A DNA stretch of 22,424 nucleotides, taken from positions 1 to 22,424 of IMG/VR virus record IMGVR_UViG_3300009011_000058; one strand, 5' to 3'. The translations under genes were made by a program, and so were the position numbers. Shown piece after piece: positions 5,645 through 13,100 of the stretch (within the stretch, counting starts at the first letter, position 1; each line of letters begins with the position of its first letter). Source of the stretch: a virus. Below the pieces are notes generated by a model. That model searched no databases and was not told the origin of the DNA. It saw only the letters and a list, made by a program, of their open reading frames with translations.

Positions 5645-6220
5645 ATGACGTTTAACGAAGAAATTTATTACAAGCTCATAGGCCGGGCAGACCTCAAAAA
5701 AGAACTAAACACCCTAATGAATAACACAAAGGACGATGTGCTCGTAATCTTACGAATCCATTTAATGTGTGAAAATCTGCTAGAAGCCTGGATATGTGCC
5801 TCCACTGACAGACCTGAATTTTTCAGCCACCCAGAAGATCTCCGACTAACGTTTAACAATAAACTAGGGATAGCTTACAACCTAGACCTTCCCAAAGCCG
5901 CACATGAATTCTTGGCACAGGTGAACAAAGCAAGAAACGAGTTCGCTCACAATCTTCACAAAAAGACAATCACAAATGGCCTCTCATCAAAACTAGAACG
6001 CATCATAGCGAAGCTTGTGCCTCTCTCCCCCCCAGAAATGCAGATTATGGATGGAGACAGGGAAGTGGATAGCTTAAGGAGCGAATCTACCCCCGAGAGA
6101 TTGAAACTCTGTATGATATTCTTCTTATTCCAAATTTACTTAACAATGAGCAGAACCCCTGCGACTGATAACAATGATTCTACCGAACGAAAAACCGCTA
6201 AAATAAGCTTTACACTATAG
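5645..6220 (+). CDS. HEPN-motif protein, possible antiphage ribonuclease or toxin
   Basis: A 191-residue, AT-rich gene unlike its GC-rich neighbours, suggesting separate acquisition. The N-terminal 120 residues look all-helical. At residues 97 to 102 is RNEFAH, the R-x4-H motif of HEPN domains, preceded by VNKA and by a region (RIHLMCENLLEAWI) typical of MltR/DUF4145-like HEPN relatives. Active HEPN proteins cleave RNA and often act in abortive infection or toxin-antitoxin systems, but some are non-catalytic. The C-terminus has a hydrophobic stretch (LCMIFFLFQIYLTM) that is not clearly a membrane helix. GAGG lies 10 bases before ATG 5645. It is transcribed against the late operon and converges on the unknown pair to its right. 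Function is inferred. Confidence 0.75.
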   Translation: MTFNEEIYYKLIGRADLKKELNTLMNNTKDDVLVILRIHLMCENLLEAWICASTDRPEFFSHPEDLRLTFNNKLGIAYNLDLPKAAHEFLAQVNKARNEFAHNLHKKTITNGLSSKLERIIAKLVPLSPPEMQIMDGDREVDSLRSESTPERLKLCMIFFLFQIYLTMSRTPATDNNDSTERKTAKISFTL

Positions 6221-6291
6221 GCAAAAACCTAAACATCCATGGGGCGGTTAAGACACCTCCATAAAAAATCTAGTCGAGAAGTGCCAGGCGC

Positions 6292-6316
6292 AAAAAGCCC
6301 AGCGCGGGGCTGGGCT
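6292..6316 (-). terminator. Intrinsic terminator after the 119-residue protein gene
   Basis: Minus-strand 8-bp stem AGCCCAGC / GCTGGGCT with a 5-nt loop, followed by UUUU and G. It ends the two-gene minus-strand unit and lies in the convergent gap with the HEPN gene. I see no good plus-strand terminator for the HEPN gene in 6221-6346. Confidence 0.8.
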
Positions 6317-6346
6317 ACAATCTAAATAACATAAACTTCCAGGGAT

Positions 6347-6706
6347 CTAGGGAGACTTATGCTTCCACTCTCGCACATTTAGTAGAACCGCAGTATTATT
6401 AGATTCGCCGCCCCATATAGCATTTTTAAGCTGCCAATAATAAAAATGAACCACCCGGCCATCATCTAGTGTCTTTTTGCTTGATTTTCCTTGCTTACTG
6501 TAAACAACGACCAAGTCTCCAGCTTTAACAGTCACATCTGGCAGCCAATATGCCGTTTTTGATCCAGACTGAGGATTTCCTGATTTACCCTTTTTGGATC
6601 GCAGCAGTACATATTTGCCGATATCCAAATCCTCACTAGCCTTCATAACGACGCGTTCTTTTTGCAAGTTCCCCGCCTCAGGTATCCGGTCAATTTCGAG
6701 TTTCAT
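6347..6706 (-). CDS. Unrecognised beta-rich protein (119 residues), faint lamin-tail-like look
   Basis: AT-rich gene coupled to the preceding membrane protein by an ATGA overlap. The protein is Lys- and Ser-rich with alternating beta patterns: DIGKYVLLRSKKGKSG, then LPDVTVKAGDLVVVYSKQG, and a C-terminal NAIWGGESNNTAVLLN. The order of a 'GxYVLL', a 'vkaGdlVvvYs' and an 'aiW...ntAvLln' segment recalls bacterial lamin-tail domains; this is a visual resemblance only. No signal peptide. It probably works with the membrane protein encoded just upstream. Confidence 0.7.
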   Translation of the reverse strand: MKLEIDRIPEAGNLQKERVVMKASEDLDIGKYVLLRSKKGKSGNPQSGSKTAYWLPDVTVKAGDLVVVYSKQGKSSKKTLDDGRVVHFYYWQLKNAIWGGESNNTAVLLNVREWKHKSP

Positions 6707-7122
6707 TTGTTACTCCACTTTGACCAAACGCTTCCACCAACAAGCCCAGCTCCGCCAAAAAAAACTACGAAAGCCAAAGGCCAGTTCCCCCAAGCCGTTG
6801 GCAAATAGCCCAGTATCAAGCAACCGACACCTAGTGCCGCAGACTGCAAAGTATCAAGTGATGCAACTCTCTTTGAAGATGACTCAGCCACAGCAAGTTT
6901 ACTTTTAACATCATAGTAAGCAGTTCGGAACCTCTCCAAGGCAGAAATATTTATTTCAGCCACATGAAGACGATCCAAGATCATCTTCTGTACACCTGGA
7001 TGTTTAAGTTCGTCATCATTGAGCTGTCGCTCTACCCGGGAAAGCGCTCTCTTTTCCGTTTGGGCATTATCTTTAAGTTCTATTGCATCACTATCATCTG
7101 AGGCCTGATCAACCTGTGCCAT
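6703..7122 (-). CDS. Unrecognised membrane protein with coiled-coil N-terminus (139 residues)
   Basis: The first 90 residues are charged and helical (KRALSRVERQLNDDELKHPG, LHVAEINISALERFRTAYYD). Two adjacent hydrophobic segments follow at about residues 92 to 110 (LQSAALGVGCLILGYLPTAW) and 112 to 132 (WPLAFVVFFGGAGLVGGSVW), so it is probably a two-helix inner-membrane protein with a large cytoplasmic N-terminus. It begins a two-gene minus-strand unit that ends in its own terminator. AT-rich like its partner. Soluble sensor plus membrane hairpin is a common shape of phage-exclusion effectors, but there is no direct evidence for this here. Confidence 0.72.
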   Translation of the reverse strand: MAQVDQASDDSDAIELKDNAQTEKRALSRVERQLNDDELKHPGVQKMILDRLHVAEINISALERFRTAYYDVKSKLAVAESSSKRVASLDTLQSAALGVGCLILGYLPTAWGNWPLAFVVFFGGAGLVGGSVWSKWSNK

Positions 7123-7353
7123 ATTCCATTACCTAATTAGAGTGTCTAGTAGCCCGCACGCTAGTTCCTCTTCTTGAAAACGGCACTCACATGCAACTTG
7201 ACAAAATACAACGAACCACTCGAATTTCCAACTGGATGGAAAGCCAGTAACCTACCCAGGAGCTGCCATAGTAGCTTTGCACCTCCAATGAACCGCCTCG
7301 GTCCATTGCGGGCAAACCCATGGATTGGGGCAGCATCAACCAGGAGTTACCGA

Positions 7354-7539
7354 ATGTCTTTCACGCTCTACACCCTGGTGACAAGTACTGATGGCCGCAT
7401 CAGTGTCACCCTAAGGAATTTGTCTGCCGACAGCACCACCACCGTCTGGGTTACGCCAGGGCAACCAATCGAGAACCTGACAATCGCTCAGATCGAAAAG
7501 CTTGCGCGCCAAGAAGCAGCCAAGCAGCACTCCTGCTAA
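7354..7539 (+). CDS. Small unrecognised protein (61 residues)
   Basis: Starts MSFTLYTLVTSTDGRISVTL, continues with a beta-rich segment and ends in a helix (TIAQIEKLARQEAAKQHSC). AGGAG lies 7 bases before ATG 7354, so I prefer it over an in-frame upstream start at 7174 whose added sequence looks non-coding. Its last 4 bases overlap the end of the convergent 55-residue gene. The 231 bases between 7123 and 7353 hold no gene I can support; a TTGACA at 7198-7203 has no good -10 partner. Confidence 0.6.
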   Translation: MSFTLYTLVTSTDGRISVTLRNLSADSTTTVWVTPGQPIENLTIAQIEKLARQEAAKQHSC

Positions 7540-7703
7540 CGCTGACAAATCGCTTCAAGCAAGCTAACCCGCTGCGCAAGATCACTATCAGCAGCAAATC
7601 GCTGGCTCGCTTCACCTCCGAGGCGAGCCTCAAGACTAATCAATGCTTTGAGCGCTTGATCCAGCCCTTTTTCCAGTTCCTCGATTCGTTTAGCCTTACT
7701 CAT
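7536..7703 (-). CDS. Small coiled-coil protein (55 residues) coupled to gpK
   Basis: ATG 7703 overlaps the gpK stop (ATGA) and has GAGAGGA upstream. The product, beginning MSKAKRIEELEKGLDQALKA, is a short amphipathic helix or coiled coil throughout, ending at AICQR. It is the last gene contiguous with the tail operon before the cargo region. Small proteins at this position are not part of the lambda set; function unknown. Confidence 0.72.
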   Translation of the reverse strand: MSKAKRIEELEKGLDQALKALISLEARLGGEASQRFAADSDLAQRVSLLEAICQR

Positions 7704-8485
7704 CGCGTCCTCTCTTGCGGCTTGGCCGCTTCATTCGCGTCCCGATGACGCAACACAAGGCGCGTCCGGTCGAGCCATGGCCCGCCGAACACGATGATTT
7801 CTGATGGCCTGCCGAGCAGGTGGTGCAGCATGAAGGGCCCAGGGCCGAAGACCTCGGCATGCTCCTCCTGCAACTGAGCGGCGGCGCCCAGGTAAATGCC
7901 GGCATGATTTGGGTGAGCCGTACGACCTACGGCCATGACGATCATGTCGCCGCGCTGAGGCTGGCTTACCTGGTAGAAGCCGGCAGCTTCATAGGCCTGC
8001 TCGTAAAGGCTCGGTCCGTCTGCCTGCTCCCACCATCCCTCCTCTCTGGCGTAAGCCGGGAACTCCAGGCCCCACTCGCGCTGGTACCAATCCGCGCAGA
8101 CCTGCCAACAGTCCCAGGCCCCGTGCACAAAAGGCCGCCCCAACAGCGCGGTGTAACCTGTGGGTGTGACGGTGCGAAAGTCGCCCTCCGGCCACGACAA
8201 GATGTACCAAGGCAATCCTGTGGCCTCGCACATGGCGAGGTCGCGGGACGAAGGCCTACTGGTGGCGTCCGGGTGCGAGTGCACGATACCGATTACCTGG
8301 CCTTGGTCCTCGGCGGCCGCATACTGCTCCGGTGAGATGCGGAACTCCTCGGCCGGGTCGGTCGCGGTGTTGTCGCATGGCACGTACTTATGGGAGCGGC
8401 CTGCGGCGATGATCAGCCCGCAGCACTCCCGCGGGTACTCTGCCACAGCGTGCGATTGCACGGCGGCGAGGATGTGTTTGCGCAT
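7700..8485 (-). CDS. K: gpK-like tail tip protein: JAMM metalloprotease plus NlpC/P60 peptidase
   Basis: 261 residues with two domains. The N-terminal JAB/MPN domain has a full JAMM metal site: Glu20 (YPRECCG), then HSH at 69-71, Ser79 and Asp82 in the H-x-H-x7-S-x2-D arrangement. The C-terminal NlpC/P60 domain has a probable catalytic Cys126 (GAWDCWQV) and His194 (HPNHAGIYLG). Lambda gpK has this architecture and acts in tail tip assembly; the peptidase may help penetrate the cell wall. ATG 8485 lies 2 bases after the gpL stop; a longer upstream frame overlaps gpL and is not real. Both active sites look intact. Confidence 0.94.
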   Translation of the reverse strand: MRKHILAAVQSHAVAEYPRECCGLIIAAGRSHKYVPCDNTATDPAEEFRISPEQYAAAEDQGQVIGIVHSHPDATSRPSSRDLAMCEATGLPWYILSWPEGDFRTVTPTGYTALLGRPFVHGAWDCWQVCADWYQREWGLEFPAYAREEGWWEQADGPSLYEQAYEAAGFYQVSQPQRGDMIVMAVGRTAHPNHAGIYLGAAAQLQEEHAEVFGPGPFMLHHLLGRPSEIIVFGGPWLDRTRLVLRHRDANEAAKPQERTR

Positions 8486-8487
8486 TG

Positions 8488-9237
8488 TCAGCTCCGTGAG
8501 ATCAGAGAAACGGCAGGGAAGCCGCCGAAGGGCAACTGGTTGCCCCGGCCAAAGCGAACTGTGCAGCCAGTGTCCAGGCAGCCATTGCACTGGTCCCTGG
8601 CAGGATCGTCCGTGGCTTTTCCGTCGAGGTCGAAGTAGGGGCCGGTGTATCCGCAGTTCGGGCCGCGGTAGCCGGCAGTCATCGCCCAGTGGCACAACTG
8701 GGTCATCTGCCGGCCAATCGTCTCGCCTCCTACATCGCCAGGGCTGGCCAGCTCCCAGGCGACCGTGGTACCGCTCTCCGACACCTTCTGGTCGATGTAC
8801 CAGACCTCGATCGCTTCCTCGGTAGGGTCGGCCTCCGGGTTGCCGGCGGGGAAGTTTGCCGCGTCCAAGTAGCGCGCCATGGTGTGACGCATGGTCAGCT
8901 TGAACTCGAGAAGGTTATCGAACGCGAGGCACAACGCGGTGATCCTGCCGTTGACGTTACCAATGGTCAGTGTGGGTCGCACAGCCGTGCCGTCCGAGTT
9001 CGCCTCAATGCCATCGATCTGCATTGGCCAGGCACCGTACTCGTTGCCCTGCCACCAGATGGACTTGGCCGGCAGTTGGTCCGCGTCAATGCCGGCGGCA
9101 GCCAGTTCCTCTGGGGTGTGCGGGATCGCATGCCCATGGAAACGCAGCGTGTCGGCGCCAAAGTCTGAGCCATCCAGCTCAAACAACAGCACCTCGCTGC
9201 CAGGCTCCAGGCTCTGGATGTCCTTGATCAGTGACAT
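8488..9237 (-). CDS. L: gpL-like minor tail protein (Fe-S type)
   Basis: 249 residues, start ATG 9237 with AAGGA upstream. The N-terminus (MSLIKDIQSLEPGSEVLLFELD) and the C-terminal cysteine-rich domain match lambda gpL. Cysteines lie at 182 (LCHW), 195 (PNCGY), 217 and 220 (QCNGC) and 225. Lambda gpL binds an iron-sulfur cluster through C-terminal cysteines, and the cluster cysteines appear preserved here. It forms part of the tail tip with gpM, gpK, gpI and gpJ. Confidence 0.94.
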   Translation of the reverse strand: MSLIKDIQSLEPGSEVLLFELDGSDFGADTLRFHGHAIPHTPEELAAAGIDADQLPAKSIWWQGNEYGAWPMQIDGIEANSDGTAVRPTLTIGNVNGRITALCLAFDNLLEFKLTMRHTMARYLDAANFPAGNPEADPTEEAIEVWYIDQKVSESGTTVAWELASPGDVGGETIGRQMTQLCHWAMTAGYRGPNCGYTGPYFDLDGKATDDPARDQCNGCLDTGCTVRFGRGNQLPFGGFPAVSLISRS

Positions 9238-9246
9238 GGTGAATCC

Positions 9247-9585
9247 TTACGGGTGGAATGCCCGCTCAAAGGTGGCCGTGACTTTGAATCGACCACCGCC
9301 GACGGGCGTGGGCTTGGGGTCAGTGCAAGTGAAGAGCCCGAGATCCCCGAGCGGCGTCGACCAGAGAAAAGACTTCGCGCCGCCGTGCCGGTCGAAGAAC
9401 TCCATGACCTTGCGGACCTGGGCCTTCGTTCCCGTCACGGTGATTGGGTAGCTGTCTTCCTTGTTGTTGGGGCCATCACCCACCGTTTGCCGGTATCCTC
9501 CGCCGAAGCGGGACTCGCGGACCCGGTAGTTGATATCCGGCGTTTCACCGCGCTGCGTCGGCCAGCTGAACTTCTCGATCGCCAT
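9247..9585 (-). CDS. M: gpM-like minor tail protein
   Basis: 112 residues. MAIEKFSWPTQRGETPDINY, RVRESRFGGGYRQTVGDG and a C-terminal GRFKVTATFERAF are family signatures of the phage minor tail (gpM) proteins that join the tape measure to the tail tip. The start overlaps the tape measure stop by one base (TGATG), so it is translationally coupled. Length matches lambda gpM (109). Confidence 0.94.
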   Translation of the reverse strand: MAIEKFSWPTQRGETPDINYRVRESRFGGGYRQTVGDGPNNKEDSYPITVTGTKAQVRKVMEFFDRHGGAKSFLWSTPLGDLGLFTCTDPKPTPVGGGRFKVTATFERAFHP

Positions 9586-12500
9586 CAGCGCCTCCCTTGA
9601 GTGTTTCGATGGCTAATCCCGCCAGGGCGCCAAGAGTCAGCGACCGCCTTTTCGGCAGCCATTTGCACCTGTTTCTGCATGTTCTGCTGCAGCAGTGCCT
9701 GATCGAGCTGCAAGCCTTCGCTGCTCCTGTCCTCCATAACCAGGCTGACAGGGGCCGAGAGGCTGATTGAGGTTCCACCGTTTCCACCCACTGCCCTCAC
9801 GCCTAGCTGGCCGCCAGCTGTTCGAGTCAATGGCATCACCGCCTCGTCTCCAGCCTCGCCCATGACCCCCATCCTGCCGCCGGCCATGCCGAAGGCCGTG
9901 GGTGTGCTGACGATGGAGTTGGTAAATGCCCCCCCATTGGCGAACAACTGAACGCCGTTCGACCAAGCACCGCCAAGCGCTTGGGGAAAGTAGGCGCTGC
10001 CGTAGCCTGCCTGAGATGCGCCGAGGTTAGAGGAAACAGCACCTGCTGACCCGGCCTGCATACCATTGCCGCTGCCCCCGCCAAAGTAAGCCGAGGCCGC
10101 AGTGGTCCCCCAGCTCACCAAGCCGCCTAGCAACCCTGACGCGGCACGCTGGATCTCGATCCGTACCATGTCAGCGAGAATCGACTTGGTGAAGTCCGCG
10201 AAGGAGAACTTGCCGGTCATGGCAAAATTGACGATCGCATCCTCCATCGAGCTAAACGCGTTTGTGAACAGCGCTTTCGTCTGCCCGGCAACATCACGTG
10301 CCTGTTCCAGGTAATTCTGAAAGGCAGATGACGCTCCTTTGCGCCAATCACCCTGCGCGACCGTCATCTGGTCGTAGTTGGTGATAGTTGTTTCCTGCAG
10401 CTCTCGCTCGGTTTTGCTCAGCGCGGCCAGCTTCTGGTTGTACTCATCAAGACTCATGCCGCGGGAGCCGTCGCCATATTGGTTGGCCAGGTCGAGGCGC
10501 TGCTGGTTCATCCGATCGGTGATGTCGTTCTGCTGATCCTGTAAGCCGCGCTGGCGATCACCGAGTCCAAGGCTATTGGCGGAGCGCTGCCCCTGCTGCC
10601 TCAGCGCCAGGACTTGCTGGTCGAGGGCGTCGGTATAGGTCTGCACAGCCCTGGCTTGCTTGGCCAAGCGTCCTTGCTCATTTGTCGCCAGCACCGAAAG
10701 CTCGGTATCGGCGTCCTTTTGCGCCTTCACCATGGCGGCCTGGGCATCGGCGATCTTCTGGTCCAGTTGGATACGCTGCTGCGCGCTGGTACTGCTCCGC
10801 CCTTTGGCTTCAGCCAGCGCCTTGATCTCCGCCTCGTAGGCGTTTGTGACCTCGACCTTCTGCTGCTCGATGATTGCGGACCGCTGGGCTGCATAAGACT
10901 CCTGTGAGATCAGGCCGGCCTTCTGCGCCGCGTCCAGCTCCTTCTGGTAGTTCTTGTACTCAGCCAGGATGACGCTCAGCGCGTTCTTCTGGTCGTTGAA
11001 CCCGGAGAGGTCGACCGAACCAGTCCGTCCAGCTGGATCCTTAAACTGCTTGGCAATGTCGGATTCAACCCGGGCGACTCGTTCAGGTTTCAAACGGTCA
11101 TCGTTCGGATTCTTTTCGCGGATAGCGTCGAGAGACTTCCGGTACTCCTTAAGCGCGTCCGCCCGCTTCTCGGCGTTGGTTCTGGCAGATTTTTCCAGCG
11201 CGTCAACCTTGCCTATAGCGATGATTGCTGCCTGCTGCTGTTGGGCATTCAATGCGCGCGCCTTGGCGATTGCGTCGAGGGTGTCCCGCTGCTGGATGAG
11301 CCCTTTGAGCTCAAGGCTAGCGTTGGTCAGCTTCTTCTGCGCATCACTGTCGTCCTTGTCAGCATTCACAGCGCTCTGCGCTGCGGCCACCTGCTGCTGT
11401 AAGTCGACGATGCGGCTTGCGATATCCTGGTCCCGGCCAATGTTCTTGACCGAATCCACTGTTGCAGCAACCTCGCCACGCAGCGATTTCCATCCGCGCT
11501 CCCAGATGGATAAGTTCTCGGTGACCTCCTTGCTGCGGTTTTTGATGGTATCGACGTACGTGTCGGTCAGCAGCTTGGCAGCCCCGATGGTGTCGCCCTG
11601 CTCCTTCAACGCGACGATCTGCGAGTACGTTGTTGCTGTCAGGAAGTTGTACTGCTCGTTGAGTTCCTTGGCGGCGGTCACCGGGTCCTTGCCGATCTTC
11701 ACGAACTCGGCAACGGTCTCCTCTATTGCCCTTCCGGTCGCAGACCGCCATTCCAGGGCTGCCTCGGTGATCTCGACGAAGCTGTCTGATGCGATTTTGC
11801 CGCTGCCGGCCAGCTGGGTGAGCACCTCAGCCGCGGCGCCGGTGGTGCCGACGGTCGCCGCGACCTGGCGTGCCATCCCGGACATTTGGTCCGCCGTTGT
11901 GCCAGCGGCATTACCGATCTTAATCAGCTCCTTCTGGAATCCGACCGCCTCCTCGCTGCCCGAATAGTAGGCATAGCCGAGCACGGCCATCGCGGCAGCC
12001 GCAACAGTGAAGGGATTCACCAGGCCCAGGACGTAGCCGCCGAGCGCTTGTACGGCAGGACCTATCCCACCGAACATGTCCTTGAGCTGGCCGCCCTGCT
12101 GGAGCAATACGGTCAGTGGCGCCTGGCCGCCTTGCAGGGATACCACGATGTCGGTGAACTGCGCGGGTACTCCGCGCAGCGCAGCGGCGGTAGCCTTGGC
12201 GGTCATCCCCGTCTTGTTGAGCGCGTTATCGGCGGCGCCCAAGGCGGTGCGCGCCTGCTCAATCTTCGTTTGGTACTCGCCGAATGTCTCGGCGTCGAGC
12301 ACGCCGTTGGCGCGGAAGCCCTTGAGCCTCTGCTCCATCTGGTCCAGCCGGCTCATAGCCGCGACGGTTGGGTCGATCTTGCCCAGCAGCTCTTCCAGCG
12401 CCTGGCCTTCTTCCCGATGTGCGCCGGCGGCCTTCTTTGCCGCCTCCGCCTGGCGCTCCTCCGTGGCGATAAGGGCCTGGGCCCGACTATTGATGGACGC

Positions 12501-13043
12501 CTGACGGCTGGCACTGTCCGACAGCACGGCGTTCGCCTGGGCGGTGACCTCGGCGCTCTGCTCAGTCGCCCGGTTCAGCGACTGCACGTACTGGCTGGCC
12601 TCCAGTGAGGCCTTGGCCACGGCCAGAATCCTAGCCTGCTGCTCGTCGGCGGATTCAGCGGCTCGCCGACCGGCTTGAGCACCGGCATCCGTGGCACTGG
12701 TGAGCGCTTCCTGCACCTTGCCCGCCTGCGCGGTCTCAGTCCGAAACGCGCCAATATTCGCCGCGGCGCTGCTGAATGCCGTGGAAGCGCTGGTAACGGC
12801 ACGCCCCACAGTGGCCATCTGCTGCGCTAGCTCGGCCTGCTTGGCGTTGAGCGACTGCAGCTCTTGAACGATCTGCCGGGTATCACCCTGCAGGCTGCCT
12901 AGGGCGGCCTCCCAAGCGCGTCCGGTTCGCCCCGCCGACTCCTCGCTGCGCTTGCCGGCGTCCGTCAACAGGTCGAGGTTGTACTTGGCCTCGACAGCGT
13001 CACCGGAGTCGATCTGCAGGCCCAGGGATGCAATGGTTGTCAT
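9585..13043 (-). CDS. H: Tape measure protein
   Basis: 1152 residues, the longest gene here. It begins MTTIASLGLQIDSGDAVEAK and is dominated by Ala/Gln-rich coiled coil. Residues 291 to 326 (GVPAQFTDIVVSLQGGQAPL then TVLLQQGGQLKDMFGG) are the conserved tape-measure motif, followed by hydrophobic residues 331 to 360. The C-terminus has a Gly-rich stretch and GVMGEAGDEAVMPLTR, as in lambda gpH-like proteins. It sets tail length and is probably ejected with DNA. Scaling from lambda (853 residues, about 135 nm) suggests a tail near 170 to 180 nm, if little is trimmed. GGAGA precedes ATG 13043. It is separated from the tail chaperones by a moron gene and terminator. Confidence 0.96.
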   Translation of the reverse strand: MTTIASLGLQIDSGDAVEAKYNLDLLTDAGKRSEESAGRTGRAWEAALGSLQGDTRQIVQELQSLNAKQAELAQQMATVGRAVTSASTAFSSAAANIGAFRTETAQAGKVQEALTSATDAGAQAGRRAAESADEQQARILAVAKASLEASQYVQSLNRATEQSAEVTAQANAVLSDSASRQASINSRAQALIATEERQAEAAKKAAGAHREEGQALEELLGKIDPTVAAMSRLDQMEQRLKGFRANGVLDAETFGEYQTKIEQARTALGAADNALNKTGMTAKATAAALRGVPAQFTDIVVSLQGGQAPLTVLLQQGGQLKDMFGGIGPAVQALGGYVLGLVNPFTVAAAAMAVLGYAYYSGSEEAVGFQKELIKIGNAAGTTADQMSGMARQVAATVGTTGAAAEVLTQLAGSGKIASDSFVEITEAALEWRSATGRAIEETVAEFVKIGKDPVTAAKELNEQYNFLTATTYSQIVALKEQGDTIGAAKLLTDTYVDTIKNRSKEVTENLSIWERGWKSLRGEVAATVDSVKNIGRDQDIASRIVDLQQQVAAAQSAVNADKDDSDAQKKLTNASLELKGLIQQRDTLDAIAKARALNAQQQQAAIIAIGKVDALEKSARTNAEKRADALKEYRKSLDAIREKNPNDDRLKPERVARVESDIAKQFKDPAGRTGSVDLSGFNDQKNALSVILAEYKNYQKELDAAQKAGLISQESYAAQRSAIIEQQKVEVTNAYEAEIKALAEAKGRSSTSAQQRIQLDQKIADAQAAMVKAQKDADTELSVLATNEQGRLAKQARAVQTYTDALDQQVLALRQQGQRSANSLGLGDRQRGLQDQQNDITDRMNQQRLDLANQYGDGSRGMSLDEYNQKLAALSKTERELQETTITNYDQMTVAQGDWRKGASSAFQNYLEQARDVAGQTKALFTNAFSSMEDAIVNFAMTGKFSFADFTKSILADMVRIEIQRAASGLLGGLVSWGTTAASAYFGGGSGNGMQAGSAGAVSSNLGASQAGYGSAYFPQALGGAWSNGVQLFANGGAFTNSIVSTPTAFGMAGGRMGVMGEAGDEAVMPLTRTAGGQLGVRAVGGNGGTSISLSAPVSLVMEDRSSEGLQLDQALLQQNMQKQVQMAAEKAVADSWRPGGISHRNTQGRR

Positions 13044-13060
13044 GCTTTTCTCCGGGCAAC

Positions 13061-13086
13061 AAAAAACCGCCGATGGGCGGTTTTTT
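13061..13086 (-). terminator. Intrinsic terminator between the secreted moron and the tape measure gene
   Basis: Perfect 11-bp inverted repeat AAAAAACCGCC / GGCGGTTTTTT around GATG, able to work in both directions. It lies 15 bases after the moron stop and just before the tape measure ribosome site, so late transcription must read through it. Confidence 0.87.
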
Positions 13087-13100
13087 GAGACCTGCGATCG

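Noticed and set aside
7174-7353. Upstream start adding 60 residues to the small plus-strand gene.
   Set aside because: The added translation looks non-coding and lacks a ribosome site, while ATG 7354 has AGGAG at 7 bases.
7451-7633. Minus-strand 60-residue frame.
   Set aside because: A different minus-strand frame (7536-7703) has a coupled start, a good ribosome site and coherent helical sequence; the two overlap and only one is likely real.
10954-11967. Long plus-strand open frame opposite the tape measure gene.
   Set aside because: Low-complexity Ser/Ala translation that mirrors tape-measure codons; a shadow frame.
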